Shown: piece after piece, positions 33,446-40,785 of the stretch | Layout: each line of letters opens with the position of its first letter | Position numbering within the stretch: position 1 is the first letter of the stretch | Assembly: GCF_014652315.1 (NCBI RefSeq) | Contig: NZ_BMYO01000006.1 | Location: forward strand, 1 to 64,000 | Reading direction: 5' to 3' | DNA from: Jeongeupia chitinilytica | GTDB taxonomy: Bacteria > Pseudomonadota > Gammaproteobacteria > Burkholderiales > Chitinibacteraceae | DNA: 64,000 nucleotides | Notes under the pieces: model-generated | Seen by the model: the letters and a program-made list of their open reading frames with translations, nothing else | What the model was told of the DNA's origin: nothing | Database searches by the model: none | Program-made: the position numbers and the translations under genes

Positions 33446-35443
33446 TTACTTGCAGCAGGCAGCCTGCTTCTTGGCCAGCAGCTCCGCGTCGCACTTCGGG
33501 CAGAACTCGTGATGGCCGGCGAGGTAGCCGTGGGTCGGGCAGACCGAGAACGTCGGCGTCACGGTCAGATAGGGCAGGCGGAAGCTCGACAGCGACTTCT
33601 TCACCAGCGCCTTGCACGCCGCGGCGCTCGAGACCGCCTCGTTCATGTACAGGTGCAGCACGGTGCCGCCGGTGTACTTGCGCTGCAGTTCGTCCTGGCG
33701 GCTGAGTGCTTCGAACGGGTCGTCGGTGAAGCCGACCGGCAGCTGGCTCGAGTTGGTGTAATAGGGCTGGCTTTCGCTGCCGGCCTGGATGATGTCCGGA
33801 TAGCGCTTCCTGTCCTCGCGGGCAAAGCGGTAGGTCGTGCCTTCGGCCGGCGTCGCTTCCAGGTTGTACAGGTGGCCGGTTTCTTCCTGGAACTCGGTCA
33901 TCCGCGCGCGGATGTGGTCGAGCAGCTTCACCGCCATCGCATGGCCGCGCGGATCGGTGATGTCGAACGCGTCGCCGCTGAAGTTGCGGATCATCTCGTT
34001 GATGCCGTTGACCCCGAGCGTGCTGAAGTGGTTGCGCAGGGTGCCGAGGTAGCGCTTGGTGTACGGGTACAGGCCGTTGTCGATCAGGCGCTGGATCACC
34101 TTGCGCTTGAGTTCGAGCGAGGTCTTGCCGATCTCCATCAGCGCGTCGATGCGGGCGTACAGGCCGGCCTCGTCGCCACGGAATTCATGGCCGAGGCGCG
34201 CGCAGTTGATCGTCACCACGCCGAGCGAGCCGGTCTGCTCGGCCGAGCCGAACAGGCCGTTGCCGCGCTTCAGCAGTTCGCGCAGGTCGAGCTGCAGCCG
34301 GCAGCACATCGACCGGACCATGTTCGGCTGCAGCTCGGAATTGAGGAAGTTCTGGAAGTACGGCAGACCGTACTTGGCGGTCATCTCGAACAGGATCTCG
34401 GTGTTCGGGTGATCCCAGTCGAAGTCCGGCGTGATGTTGTACGTCGGAATCGGAAAGGTGAACGCGCGCCCCTTGGCGTCGCCTTCCATCATCACTTCGA
34501 TGTAGGCGCGGTTGATCATCTCCATCTCGGCCTGCAGGTCGCCGTAGGCGAACGGCATTTCCTTGCCGCCGATATAGGGTATCTGTTCCTTCAGGTCGTC
34601 CGGGCACACCCAGTCGAAGGTCAGGTTGGTGAACGGCGTCTGCGTGCCCCAGCGGCTCGGCACGTTCAGGTTGTAGATCAGCTCCTGGATGTGCTGCTTC
34701 ACTTCCTCGTACGCCAGATTGTCGACGCGGATGAACGGCGCCATATAGGTGTCGAACGACGAGAACGCCTGCGCGCCGGCCCATTCGTTCTGCAGCGTGC
34801 CGAGGAAGTTGACGATCTGGCCGACCGCGCTGCTCATGTGCTTGGGCGGCGTCGCCTCGACCTTGCCCGGCACGCCGTTGAAGCCCTCGGTCAGCAGCAC
34901 GCGCAGGCTCCAGCCGGCGCAGTAGCCGGCGAGCATGTCGAGGTCGTGGACGTGGATCGCGCCCGAGCGGTGCGCCTCGCCGACTTCGGGCGGGTAGACG
35001 TGGTTGAGCCAGTAGTTGGCGATCACCTTGCCGCTGGTGTTGAGGATCAGCCCGCCGAGGCTGTAGCCCTGGTTGGCGTTGGCGTTGACGCGCCAGTCGG
35101 AGCGGTCGAGGTACTCGTTGATGCTGGCGCCGACGTCGACGACGGTGCGGGTGTCGGCACGCAGGCGCGAGTGTGCTTCGCGGTAGGCGATGTAGGCACG
35201 TGCGGTTTTCAGATGGCCGGCGGCGAGCAGGGTTTCCTCGACCGCATCCTGGATCGCCTCGATCGCCGGCGTCGCGTCGGCCGGCAGGTGGTTGAGCACG
35301 GTGACCGACAGCGCATGCGCCCAGTCGGTGTCGAACTCGCCGCTGGCGCGGCCGGCGGCGGCGATGGCGCGGGCAATCTTGTCGGCGTCGAAAGCGACGA
35401 TGCGGCCGTCGCGCTTGATCACGTACTGGGGAATGGAGCTCAT
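33446..35443 (-). CDS. nrdD: Anaerobic (class III) ribonucleoside-triphosphate reductase, large part
   Basis: A 665-residue reductase that makes dNTPs from NTPs without oxygen. An N-terminal ATP-cone (VIKRDGRIVAFDADKIARAI) is followed by the barrel with NCARLGHEF, MCCRLQLDLREL and GVNGINEMIRNF. A C-terminal zinc-ribbon part, SVCPTHGYLAGHHEFCPKC, is followed only by a short tail. The usual R-V-x-G-Y glycyl-radical motif is missing here and is found in the next small ORF. ATG 35443 is preferred; an in-frame TTG lies 12 bases upstream. Paired NrdR boxes and three TTATCAAC repeats lie directly upstream. Confidence 0.94.
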   Translation of the reverse strand: MSSIPQYVIKRDGRIVAFDADKIARAIAAAGRASGEFDTDWAHALSVTVLNHLPADATPAIEAIQDAVEETLLAAGHLKTARAYIAYREAHSRLRADTRTVVDVGASINEYLDRSDWRVNANANQGYSLGGLILNTSGKVIANYWLNHVYPPEVGEAHRSGAIHVHDLDMLAGYCAGWSLRVLLTEGFNGVPGKVEATPPKHMSSAVGQIVNFLGTLQNEWAGAQAFSSFDTYMAPFIRVDNLAYEEVKQHIQELIYNLNVPSRWGTQTPFTNLTFDWVCPDDLKEQIPYIGGKEMPFAYGDLQAEMEMINRAYIEVMMEGDAKGRAFTFPIPTYNITPDFDWDHPNTEILFEMTAKYGLPYFQNFLNSELQPNMVRSMCCRLQLDLRELLKRGNGLFGSAEQTGSLGVVTINCARLGHEFRGDEAGLYARIDALMEIGKTSLELKRKVIQRLIDNGLYPYTKRYLGTLRNHFSTLGVNGINEMIRNFSGDAFDITDPRGHAMAVKLLDHIRARMTEFQEETGHLYNLEATPAEGTTYRFAREDRKRYPDIIQAGSESQPYYTNSSQLPVGFTDDPFEALSRQDELQRKYTGGTVLHLYMNEAVSSAAACKALVKKSLSSFRLPYLTVTPTFSVCPTHGYLAGHHEFCPKCDAELLAKKQAACCK

Positions 35444-35448
35444 CGGGC

Positions 35449-35478
35449 TTATCAACTTTTTATCAACAATTTATCAAC
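35449..35478. repeat. Three TTATCAAC direct repeats, 11-bp period
   Basis: Copies start at 35449, 35460 and 35471, one helical turn apart, immediately before nrdD. Two copies are followed by A, giving TTATCAACA, one mismatch from the DnaA box TTATCCACA. The third overlaps the proximal NrdR box. Confidence 0.7.
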
Positions 35479-35518
35479 ATATGGTGCACATGTCGGGAAT
35501 GGACACAATATATTGTGT
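35472..35518 (-). promoter_or_regulatory. Two NrdR boxes upstream of nrdD
   Basis: The distal box ACACAATATATTGTGT (35503-35518) is a perfect palindrome and a full match to the NrdR box (acaCwAtATaTwGtgt). The proximal box TATCAACATATGGTGC (35472-35487) keeps most conserved positions. They lie 31 bases apart, three helical turns, the usual spacing for NrdR repressor pairs. Confidence 0.88.
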
Positions 35519-35552
35519 TCAATCCGAGTCCGCCGCCCCAAGTCGGCGTCGC

Positions 35553-35566
35553 TTGACCCAGGTCAA
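35553..35566. promoter_or_regulatory. FNR/ANR-like site upstream of nrdD
   Basis: TTGACCCAGGTCAA is a perfect palindrome that fits the FNR pattern TTGAT-N4-ATCAA at 8 of 10 defined bases. It lies about 110 bases before nrdD and about 150 before the divergent qor gene, so it may serve either. Confidence 0.45.
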
Positions 35567-35713
35567 CAAGCCCCCCGGTCCGGCTTGCTCATGACGACGG
35601 GATCGCCGATGCGCGCGCCGCATCGGCGTATGCTCTGTCACTAATGCCGGACGCGCGCGGCGCGACCTCGCTAGAATGTAATCGGCCGTTCTGGACTACA
35701 CGCTGGATACCCC

Positions 35714-36691
35714 ATGGATACCCAAGTCATCCGCATTCACCGGCACGGCGATCCCGACGTGCTGCAGCTGGAAACCGTCGCGCTCGGCAACCCCGGCGCC
35801 GGCGAGGTGCTGATCCGCCAGACCGCGATCGGCGTCAATTTCATCGACACCTATCACCGCAGCGGCCTGTACCCGCTGCCGCTGCCGAGCGGGCTCGGTC
35901 AGGAAGCCTGCGGCGTGGTCGAGGCGGTCGGCGACGGCGTGAAGGAATTCCGCAAGGGTGACCGGGTGGCCTACGCCGGCGGTGCCACCGGCGCGTACGC
36001 GCAGCACCGCATCGTGCCGGCCGCGCGGCTGGTGCCGGTGCCCGAAGCCATCAGCGACGACATCGCCGCCGGCACGCTGCTGCGCGGCATGACCGCGCAG
36101 TACCTGCTGAAGCGCACTTTCCCGGTCAAGGCCGGCATGACGGTGCTGATCCACGCCGCCGCCGGCGGTGTCGGCCAGATCGCCTGCCAGTGGGCGCGCG
36201 CGCTGGGCGCCACCGTGATCGGCACCGCCGGCGGCGCCGAAAAGTGCGCGCTGGCTGCGGGCTGGTGCGACCACGTCATCGACTACCGGGTCGACGACTT
36301 TGCCGCCCGGGTCCGCGAGATCACCGCCGGTGCCGGCGTGCCGGTCGTCTACGACGGCGTCGGCGCGGTGACGTTCGACGGCTCGCTCGACAGCCTCGGT
36401 CCGCGCGGCATGCTGGTGTCGTTCGGCAACGCGTCGGGCGCGGTGCCGCCGTTCTCGCCCAACCTGCTGGCGCAGAAAGGCTCGCTGTTCCTGACCCGGC
36501 CGACGCTGGGCCACTACACGGCCACGCGCGACGAACTGCTCGACACCGCCGAGGACTATTTCACCGCCGTTGCCCGCGGCCACGTGGTCGCCGACATCGG
36601 CCAGCGCTTTGCCCTCGCCGACGCGGCGCTGGCACACCGCGAACTCGAAGCACGCCGCACCACCGGCTCGACGCTGCTGCTGCCGGAATGA
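35714..36691 (+). CDS. qorA: NADPH:quinone oxidoreductase (zeta-crystallin type)
   Basis: A 325-residue medium-chain dehydrogenase/reductase without the zinc-binding cysteines of alcohol dehydrogenases. The N-terminal GroES-like domain has GVNFIDTYHRSGLYP and PSGLGQEACGVVEAVG. The Rossmann domain has LIHAAAGGVGQIACQWARALGATVIGTAGG, the NADPH-binding loop with AxxGGVG. The length is that of E. coli QorA (327). It reduces quinones by one-electron transfer in the cytosol. Start is ATG 35714; the stop overlaps the next gene as ATGA. Confidence 0.93.
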   Translation: MDTQVIRIHRHGDPDVLQLETVALGNPGAGEVLIRQTAIGVNFIDTYHRSGLYPLPLPSGLGQEACGVVEAVGDGVKEFRKGDRVAYAGGATGAYAQHRIVPAARLVPVPEAISDDIAAGTLLRGMTAQYLLKRTFPVKAGMTVLIHAAAGGVGQIACQWARALGATVIGTAGGAEKCALAAGWCDHVIDYRVDDFAARVREITAGAGVPVVYDGVGAVTFDGSLDSLGPRGMLVSFGNASGAVPPFSPNLLAQKGSLFLTRPTLGHYTATRDELLDTAEDYFTAVARGHVVADIGQRFALADAALAHRELEARRTTGSTLLLPE

Positions 36692-37269
36692 CGACCGCCC
36701 ACCTCGTCTACCTGCACGGCTTCCTGTCCAGTCCCTTCTCGCAGAAGGCGCAGGACACCGCCGTGTGGATGGCCGAACGGCAGCGCGCCGACTATTTCCA
36801 CTGCCCGCAGCTGCCGATGGAACCGGTCGCTGCATGTGAAGCACTGGAAAACGCGATCGAGCGGCTGCACGGCGAACCGTTCTGCCTGATCGGCAGCTCG
36901 CTCGGCGGCTACTTCGCCACCTGGGCCGCCGAGGAATACGGCTGCCGCGCGATTCTGGTCAACCCGGCGGTCAGGCCGTACGAGCTGCTCAAGGACCACC
37001 TCGGCCCGCAGCGCAACTACCAGACCGGCGAGTACCACGTGATCGATGCCACGTTCGCACCGGCGCTGAAGGCGCTCGAGCGCGACGTCAGCGCGCCGCA
37101 CCGCTACTGGCTGATGGCGCAGACCGGCGACGAGGTGCTCGACTACCGCGAAGCGGTCGACAAATATGCCGGATGCCGTCAAACCGTCATCGACGGCGGC
37201 GACCATGGCTTCCGGAACTATCCTGAATGGCTGCCCGCCATCTGGGACTTTGCACAAGGACAAGCATGA
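36688..37269 (+). CDS. yqiA: YqiA-like alpha/beta-hydrolase (esterase)
   Basis: A 193-residue small hydrolase of the UPF0227/YqiA family, with LVYLHGFLSSPFSQKA at the N-terminus, nucleophile motif GSSLGGYFA, the LVNPAVRPYELL loop, Asp in TGDEVLDY and His in GGDHGFRNY. E. coli YqiA is an esterase for short acyl esters. It starts by ATGA over the qor stop and ends by ATGA over the peroxidase start, so the three genes form one coupled operon. Confidence 0.9.
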   Translation: MTTAHLVYLHGFLSSPFSQKAQDTAVWMAERQRADYFHCPQLPMEPVAACEALENAIERLHGEPFCLIGSSLGGYFATWAAEEYGCRAILVNPAVRPYELLKDHLGPQRNYQTGEYHVIDATFAPALKALERDVSAPHRYWLMAQTGDEVLDYREAVDKYAGCRQTVIDGGDHGFRNYPEWLPAIWDFAQGQA

Positions 37270-38162
37270 CCACACCGCAATCGGGCATCCTGCCGCCCGC
37301 TTCCCCGCACGCCTATTTTGTTCTGCTGCGCCGCCGCCTCGGCCGGCGCATCGATGCCAAGAGCCGCGAATGCCTGGCGACGCTGCAGACCCGGCTGGCG
37401 GCCCAGGGCAGCCTGGGCGTCGTCGCCTTCGGTGCCGATGCCTTCGGCGACGTGTTCGAAGGTCCCCGCCCGGCCGAGCTGCGCGCGTTTCCGCGCATTC
37501 CCGGCGCGGTGCATGCCGCACCGGCCACCGATGCCGACGTGCTGATCCATCTGCGCGGCGAACACCAGGACCGGCTGTTCGACCTGGCCGACGCCTGTGT
37601 CAACGCGCTGTCCGGCTGGCTCGAACCGGTCGAAAACGTCGCCGCGTTCCGCCGCTTCGAGGGCCGCGACCTGACCGGCTTCGTCGACGGCACCGAAAAT
37701 CCGGACGCCGACGAACGCCCGGCCGTGGCGCTGGTCTCCGGCGGCGACTGGGCCGGCGGCAGCTACATCCACACGCAGCGCTACGTGCACCGGCTCGACT
37801 CGTGGCAGAAGCTGCCGGTGAAGCAGCAGGAAGCGGTCATGGGCCGGACCAAGGACGGCGACGAGGAGCTCGACGACGACGAAAAGCCGGCCACCGCGCA
37901 CATCAGCCGGGTGGTGATCGAGGAGGACGGCGAGGAGCTGGCGATCCTGCGCCATTCGCTGCCCTACGGCACGCCGGGCGGCGAGCGCGGCCTGTATTTC
38001 GCCAGCTACTGCCACACGCCGGTGATCTTCGAAAAAATGCTGGCGCGGATGATCTCGCCGACCAGCGACGGCCGCGTCGACCACCTGCTCAACTACACGC
38101 GCGCGGTCAGTGGTGGCGCCTTCTTCGCGCCCAGCGCCGACAGGCTCGCCAGCCTGGGCTGA
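37266..38162 (+). CDS. Dyp-type haem peroxidase
   Basis: A 298-residue dye-decolourising peroxidase of the YfeX-like, non-secreted type. The GxxDG motif GFVDGTEN (D141) and the proximal His candidate H212 in ATAHISRVV are present, with ILRHSLPYGTPGGERGLYF for the haem pocket. It has no Tat or Sec signal, so it acts in the cytosol or an encapsulin-like compartment; no encapsulin gene is near. ATG 37266, with AAGGA before it, overlaps the yqiA stop. A strong terminator follows. Confidence 0.93.
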   Translation: MTTPQSGILPPASPHAYFVLLRRRLGRRIDAKSRECLATLQTRLAAQGSLGVVAFGADAFGDVFEGPRPAELRAFPRIPGAVHAAPATDADVLIHLRGEHQDRLFDLADACVNALSGWLEPVENVAAFRRFEGRDLTGFVDGTENPDADERPAVALVSGGDWAGGSYIHTQRYVHRLDSWQKLPVKQQEAVMGRTKDGDEELDDDEKPATAHISRVVIEEDGEELAILRHSLPYGTPGGERGLYFASYCHTPVIFEKMLARMISPTSDGRVDHLLNYTRAVSGGAFFAPSADRLASLG

Positions 38163-38172
38163 TTGCAGGCAC

Positions 38173-38212
38173 CCCAAACAGAACGCCCCTGTACCGGGGC
38201 GTTTTGTTTGGG
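38173..38212. terminator. Bidirectional terminator after the Dyp peroxidase gene
   Basis: A 17-bp stem CCCAAACAGAACGCCCC with one mismatch and a 6-base loop, placed between two converging genes. The CCCAAACA outer arm is the same as in the hairpin at 26561-26604. Confidence 0.92.
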
Positions 38213-38223
38213 CGATCAGGCGG

Positions 38224-39888
38224 TCAGAACAGACGCTCGGCGTACAGCGGCAACGGAAACACCGCTTGCCAGGCGGCCTTGCCATGTTTGGCGAGTGCAT
38301 CCGGGCTGCGCTCGCACAGGCCGGCCAGCGTCGGCCAGAACCGGTCTTCGCCGCCAGCCAGTCGCGCCACTTCACTCGACAGGCAGAACATCGGCCGCTC
38401 GGCCACCCGCGCCGCCATCGCCGCCGGATCGGCATTGCCCTTGCCGGTCGCCTTGATGAAGACCGGGACTTCGCCACGGACGCGGTACTGCGCCGGCGTG
38501 AGCTTGAAGGCAAAGCGGAAATCGCCGTTGCTGGTACCGGTAGTACGGAAATAGTGCGGGTCGAAAATGCCCTTGCGGTAGAACACCGACGTCAGTGACG
38601 GCTTGTGGTCGCCGACGACGATGACGGTCAGCGGACGCTTGCGCTTTTTGGCGCGCTTTTCCAGCTCGGCAACGAAGCCTTCCATTTCCTTCACCGCCGC
38701 CGTCAGCCGCGTACGGTAATCCGTTTCGCCGTCGTCGCTGCTGCGGTAGGCACCGTGCGTCATCACCGTCACCAGGAACATGAACTGCTTTTTCTTCGCC
38801 GGCTGCGCCGCATAGACATCGAGTGCGCGCTGGTACAGCAGCGCATCGGACGGCCAGGTGCGGGTATGCCAGGCCATGGTTTCGACGAAGTGCTGCTCGT
38901 CGAAACCGAAGTGCTTGTAGACCGTATCGCGCTTCCAGAACGAACCGTAGAAATTGTGGATGCCGGCGGTATGGTAGCCGGCGCCCCGGAAGCGCGAGAT
39001 CAGCGATTCGGCACCGTCGCGGTAGTCGGGGCCGAAGTTCTGGTAATCGACGCCGGGCAGTACCTGCGACGACAACCCGGCCAGCAGTTCGAACTCGGCC
39101 TCCGACGTGCCGCCGCCGTAAACCGGGCTGATCGCGGTCGACTGCACGAAGCCCCGCTTGCCCAGATCGGCGATCGCCGTACGGAAACGGTCGTCGGTGG
39201 TGGTAAAGCATGCCTCGCACAGGATCAGCGCGACGTCGGGTCCGGGTGCAGGGTCCAGCGTGGCCGACGGGTTGTCGTAAAAGGCATGCGGGCCGCGCTG
39301 CGGCAGCTTGATGCTTTCGGCGGTGAAGTAAAGATGCGCCAGAATGCCGTTCTGCTTGGCGTTCTCGTTGAAGTTGTACGACAGGTAGTGGGCATTGAAG
39401 ACGTCGCTGAGGACCGAATTGACGGCCTTGCCCGCCGAACCGCTGTCGGCCAGCCGCACGCCGAGCATCAGCGGCAGGACGAGGCCGGCGGCCAGTCGCC
39501 ACCACGAGAAACGCGGCCGCTTCCAGACACCGATGGCCAGCGCGACGACGAACAGCGTTGCGAACGCCGCCATCTCCCAGCCGAGGTAACTCGACAACGA
39601 CGCGCCCTGCGAGACCTCGAGCACGTCGCGCGCCACCAGGGTCTCGCCGGTCAGCGACTCCTTGGCCCAGTTCGCGTGGCTCAGGAAGCCTTCGAGGCCG
39701 ATGACGGCGCCGACCGCTGCCCAGCGGTTGAGCACGATTGCCAGCGTCAGGTAGACCAGCAGGGAAAACAGCAGCCGCGGCGGGGCGAAATCACTGTCGA
39801 TCAGCAACCGGCCGGCCAGCAGCAGCGCATACGGTCCCGCCAGTACCGCCAGTTTGAGTCCCCAGTGCCGAAGTCTTGCTGCTTGCAT
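38224..39888 (-). CDS. LTA-synthase-like membrane sulfatase / phosphotransferase
   Basis: A 554-residue protein with about five N-terminal membrane helices (to about 190) and a periplasmic sulfatase-fold domain. The nucleophile motif GGGTSEAEFELLAGL, with Thr, is that of phosphoglycerol/LTA synthase family proteins; VVVGDHKPSLTS and metal-binding DTVYKHFGFDEQHF-like segments follow. In Gram-negative bacteria such enzymes transfer phosphoglycerol or phosphoethanolamine to periplasmic glucans or envelope glycans. ATG 39888 with GGAAAG is preferred over a longer in-frame start at 39951 that reaches into the tRNA terminator. The acceptor is unknown. Confidence 0.85.
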   Translation of the reverse strand: MQAARLRHWGLKLAVLAGPYALLLAGRLLIDSDFAPPRLLFSLLVYLTLAIVLNRWAAVGAVIGLEGFLSHANWAKESLTGETLVARDVLEVSQGASLSSYLGWEMAAFATLFVVALAIGVWKRPRFSWWRLAAGLVLPLMLGVRLADSGSAGKAVNSVLSDVFNAHYLSYNFNENAKQNGILAHLYFTAESIKLPQRGPHAFYDNPSATLDPAPGPDVALILCEACFTTTDDRFRTAIADLGKRGFVQSTAISPVYGGGTSEAEFELLAGLSSQVLPGVDYQNFGPDYRDGAESLISRFRGAGYHTAGIHNFYGSFWKRDTVYKHFGFDEQHFVETMAWHTRTWPSDALLYQRALDVYAAQPAKKKQFMFLVTVMTHGAYRSSDDGETDYRTRLTAAVKEMEGFVAELEKRAKKRKRPLTVIVVGDHKPSLTSVFYRKGIFDPHYFRTTGTSNGDFRFAFKLTPAQYRVRGEVPVFIKATGKGNADPAAMAARVAERPMFCLSSEVARLAGGEDRFWPTLAGLCERSPDALAKHGKAAWQAVFPLPLYAERLF

Positions 39889-39947
39889 GTGCTTTCCCGC
39901 GCCCGCCCGCGAGGGCGATGCATTACTCCGCCTTGCTGCGGCCAAAC

Positions 39948-39976
39948 GCAAAAAAGCCAGTCTTTCGACTGGCTTC
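39948..39976 (-). terminator. Terminator of the tRNA-Lys genes
   Basis: On the minus strand AAGCCAGTC/GACTGGCTT with a 4-base loop and a T run, 12 bases after tRNA-Lys(CTT). Confidence 0.88.
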
Positions 39977-39987
39977 TTTGGTGAAAC

Positions 39988-40063
39988 TGGTGGGCTGTGA
40001 GTGGCTCGAACACTCGACCTACGGATTAAGAGTCCGCTGCTCTACCAACTGAGCTAACAGCCC
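39988..40063 (-). tRNA. tRNA-Lys (anticodon CTT)
   Basis: A 76-base cloverleaf with encoded CCA. Acceptor GGGCTGT/ACAGCCC, D-arm TAGCTCAGTTGGTAGAGC, anticodon stem GCGGA/TCCGT with loop CTCTTAA (anticodon CTT, reads AAG). Confidence 0.96.
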
Positions 40064-40075
40064 GAGAGCGGCAAC

Positions 40076-40103
40076 TATATAGAACCAATTGCCAGCTTGT
40101 CAA
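40076..40103 (-). promoter_or_regulatory. Promoter of tRNA-Lys(CTT)
   Basis: On the minus strand TTGACA (40103-40098), 16-base spacer, TATATA (40081-40076), 12 bases before the mature 5' end. It lies in the 48-base spacer between the two tRNA-Lys genes. Confidence 0.7.
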
Positions 40104-40111
40104 GTTCTGGA

Positions 40112-40187
40112 TGGTGGGTCGTGCGGGACTCGAACCTGCGACCAACGGATTAAAAGTCCGCTGCTCTACCAACTGAGCTAACGACCC
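40112..40187 (-). tRNA. tRNA-Lys (anticodon TTT)
   Basis: A 76-base cloverleaf with encoded CCA. Acceptor GGGTCGT/ACGACCC, anticodon stem GCGGA/TCCGT with loop CTTTTAA (anticodon TTT, reads AAA/AAG). The D-arm and anticodon arm are almost identical to the neighbouring tRNA-Lys(CTT), while the T-arm differs. Confidence 0.96.
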
Positions 40188-40205
40188 TTCCAAAACAAGA
40201 CGCGC

Positions 40206-40234
40206 ATCTTAATCAGCCCGGTGCAGGCTGTCAA
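40206..40234 (-). promoter_or_regulatory. Promoter of tRNA-Lys(TTT)
   Basis: On the minus strand TTGACA (40234-40229), 17-base spacer, TAAGAT (40211-40206), 18 bases before the mature 5' end. Confidence 0.75.
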
Positions 40235-40361
40235 GCCCGTGACCGGAAAAAGCGGCTGCGGCACCACGCCCGTGCCGCGGCAATATGCCGCTGTATGGCA
40301 ATACTCACATCGGGCTACACTTTGACGCAGTCCAATACCCGTCCCCACCAGGAGCTTCATC

Positions 40362-40751
40362 ATGCGTCTACTGCATACCATGCTGCGCGTCGGCGATCTC
40401 GATCGCGCCCTTGTTTTCTATACCGAAGTACTGGGCATGCGCCTGCTGCGCCGGCAGGACTATCCGGAAGGCCGCTTCACGCTCGCCTTCGTCGGTTACG
40501 GCGACGAAGCCAGCACCGCCGTGCTCGAGCTCACCCACAACTGGGATACAAATCGTTACGAGCTCGGGAACGCTTACGGACATATCGCGATCGAAACCGA
40601 CGACATCGTTGCCACCTGTGATGCCGTGCGCGCCAGAGGCGGCAAGGTCGTGCGCGAGCCGGGCCCGATGAAGCATGGCACCACCGTGATCGCCTTCGTC
40701 GAGGATCCGGACGGCTACAAGATCGAGTTCATCCAGAAGCACACCCAGTAA
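40362..40751 (+). CDS. gloA: Lactoylglutathione lyase (glyoxalase I)
   Basis: A 129-residue enzyme that isomerises the methylglyoxal-glutathione hemithioacetal to S-lactoylglutathione. All four metal ligands of the bacterial nickel-type glyoxalase I are in place: H5, E56, H74 and E122. The short form without the zinc-type insertions is typical of proteobacteria. AGGAG lies 7 bases before ATG. The antiporter gene follows after 34 bases, possibly in the same transcript. Confidence 0.97.
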   Translation: MRLLHTMLRVGDLDRALVFYTEVLGMRLLRRQDYPEGRFTLAFVGYGDEASTAVLELTHNWDTNRYELGNAYGHIAIETDDIVATCDAVRARGGKVVREPGPMKHGTTVIAFVEDPDGYKIEFIQKHTQ

Positions 40752-40785
40752 CGCGGCCCGCGGCCGCCCCCACCGACCGGACGAC

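Noticed and set aside
40188..40361. Small gene between tRNA-Lys and gloA
   Set aside because: Frames there lack ribosome sites; the tRNA promoter and the gloA leader explain the space.
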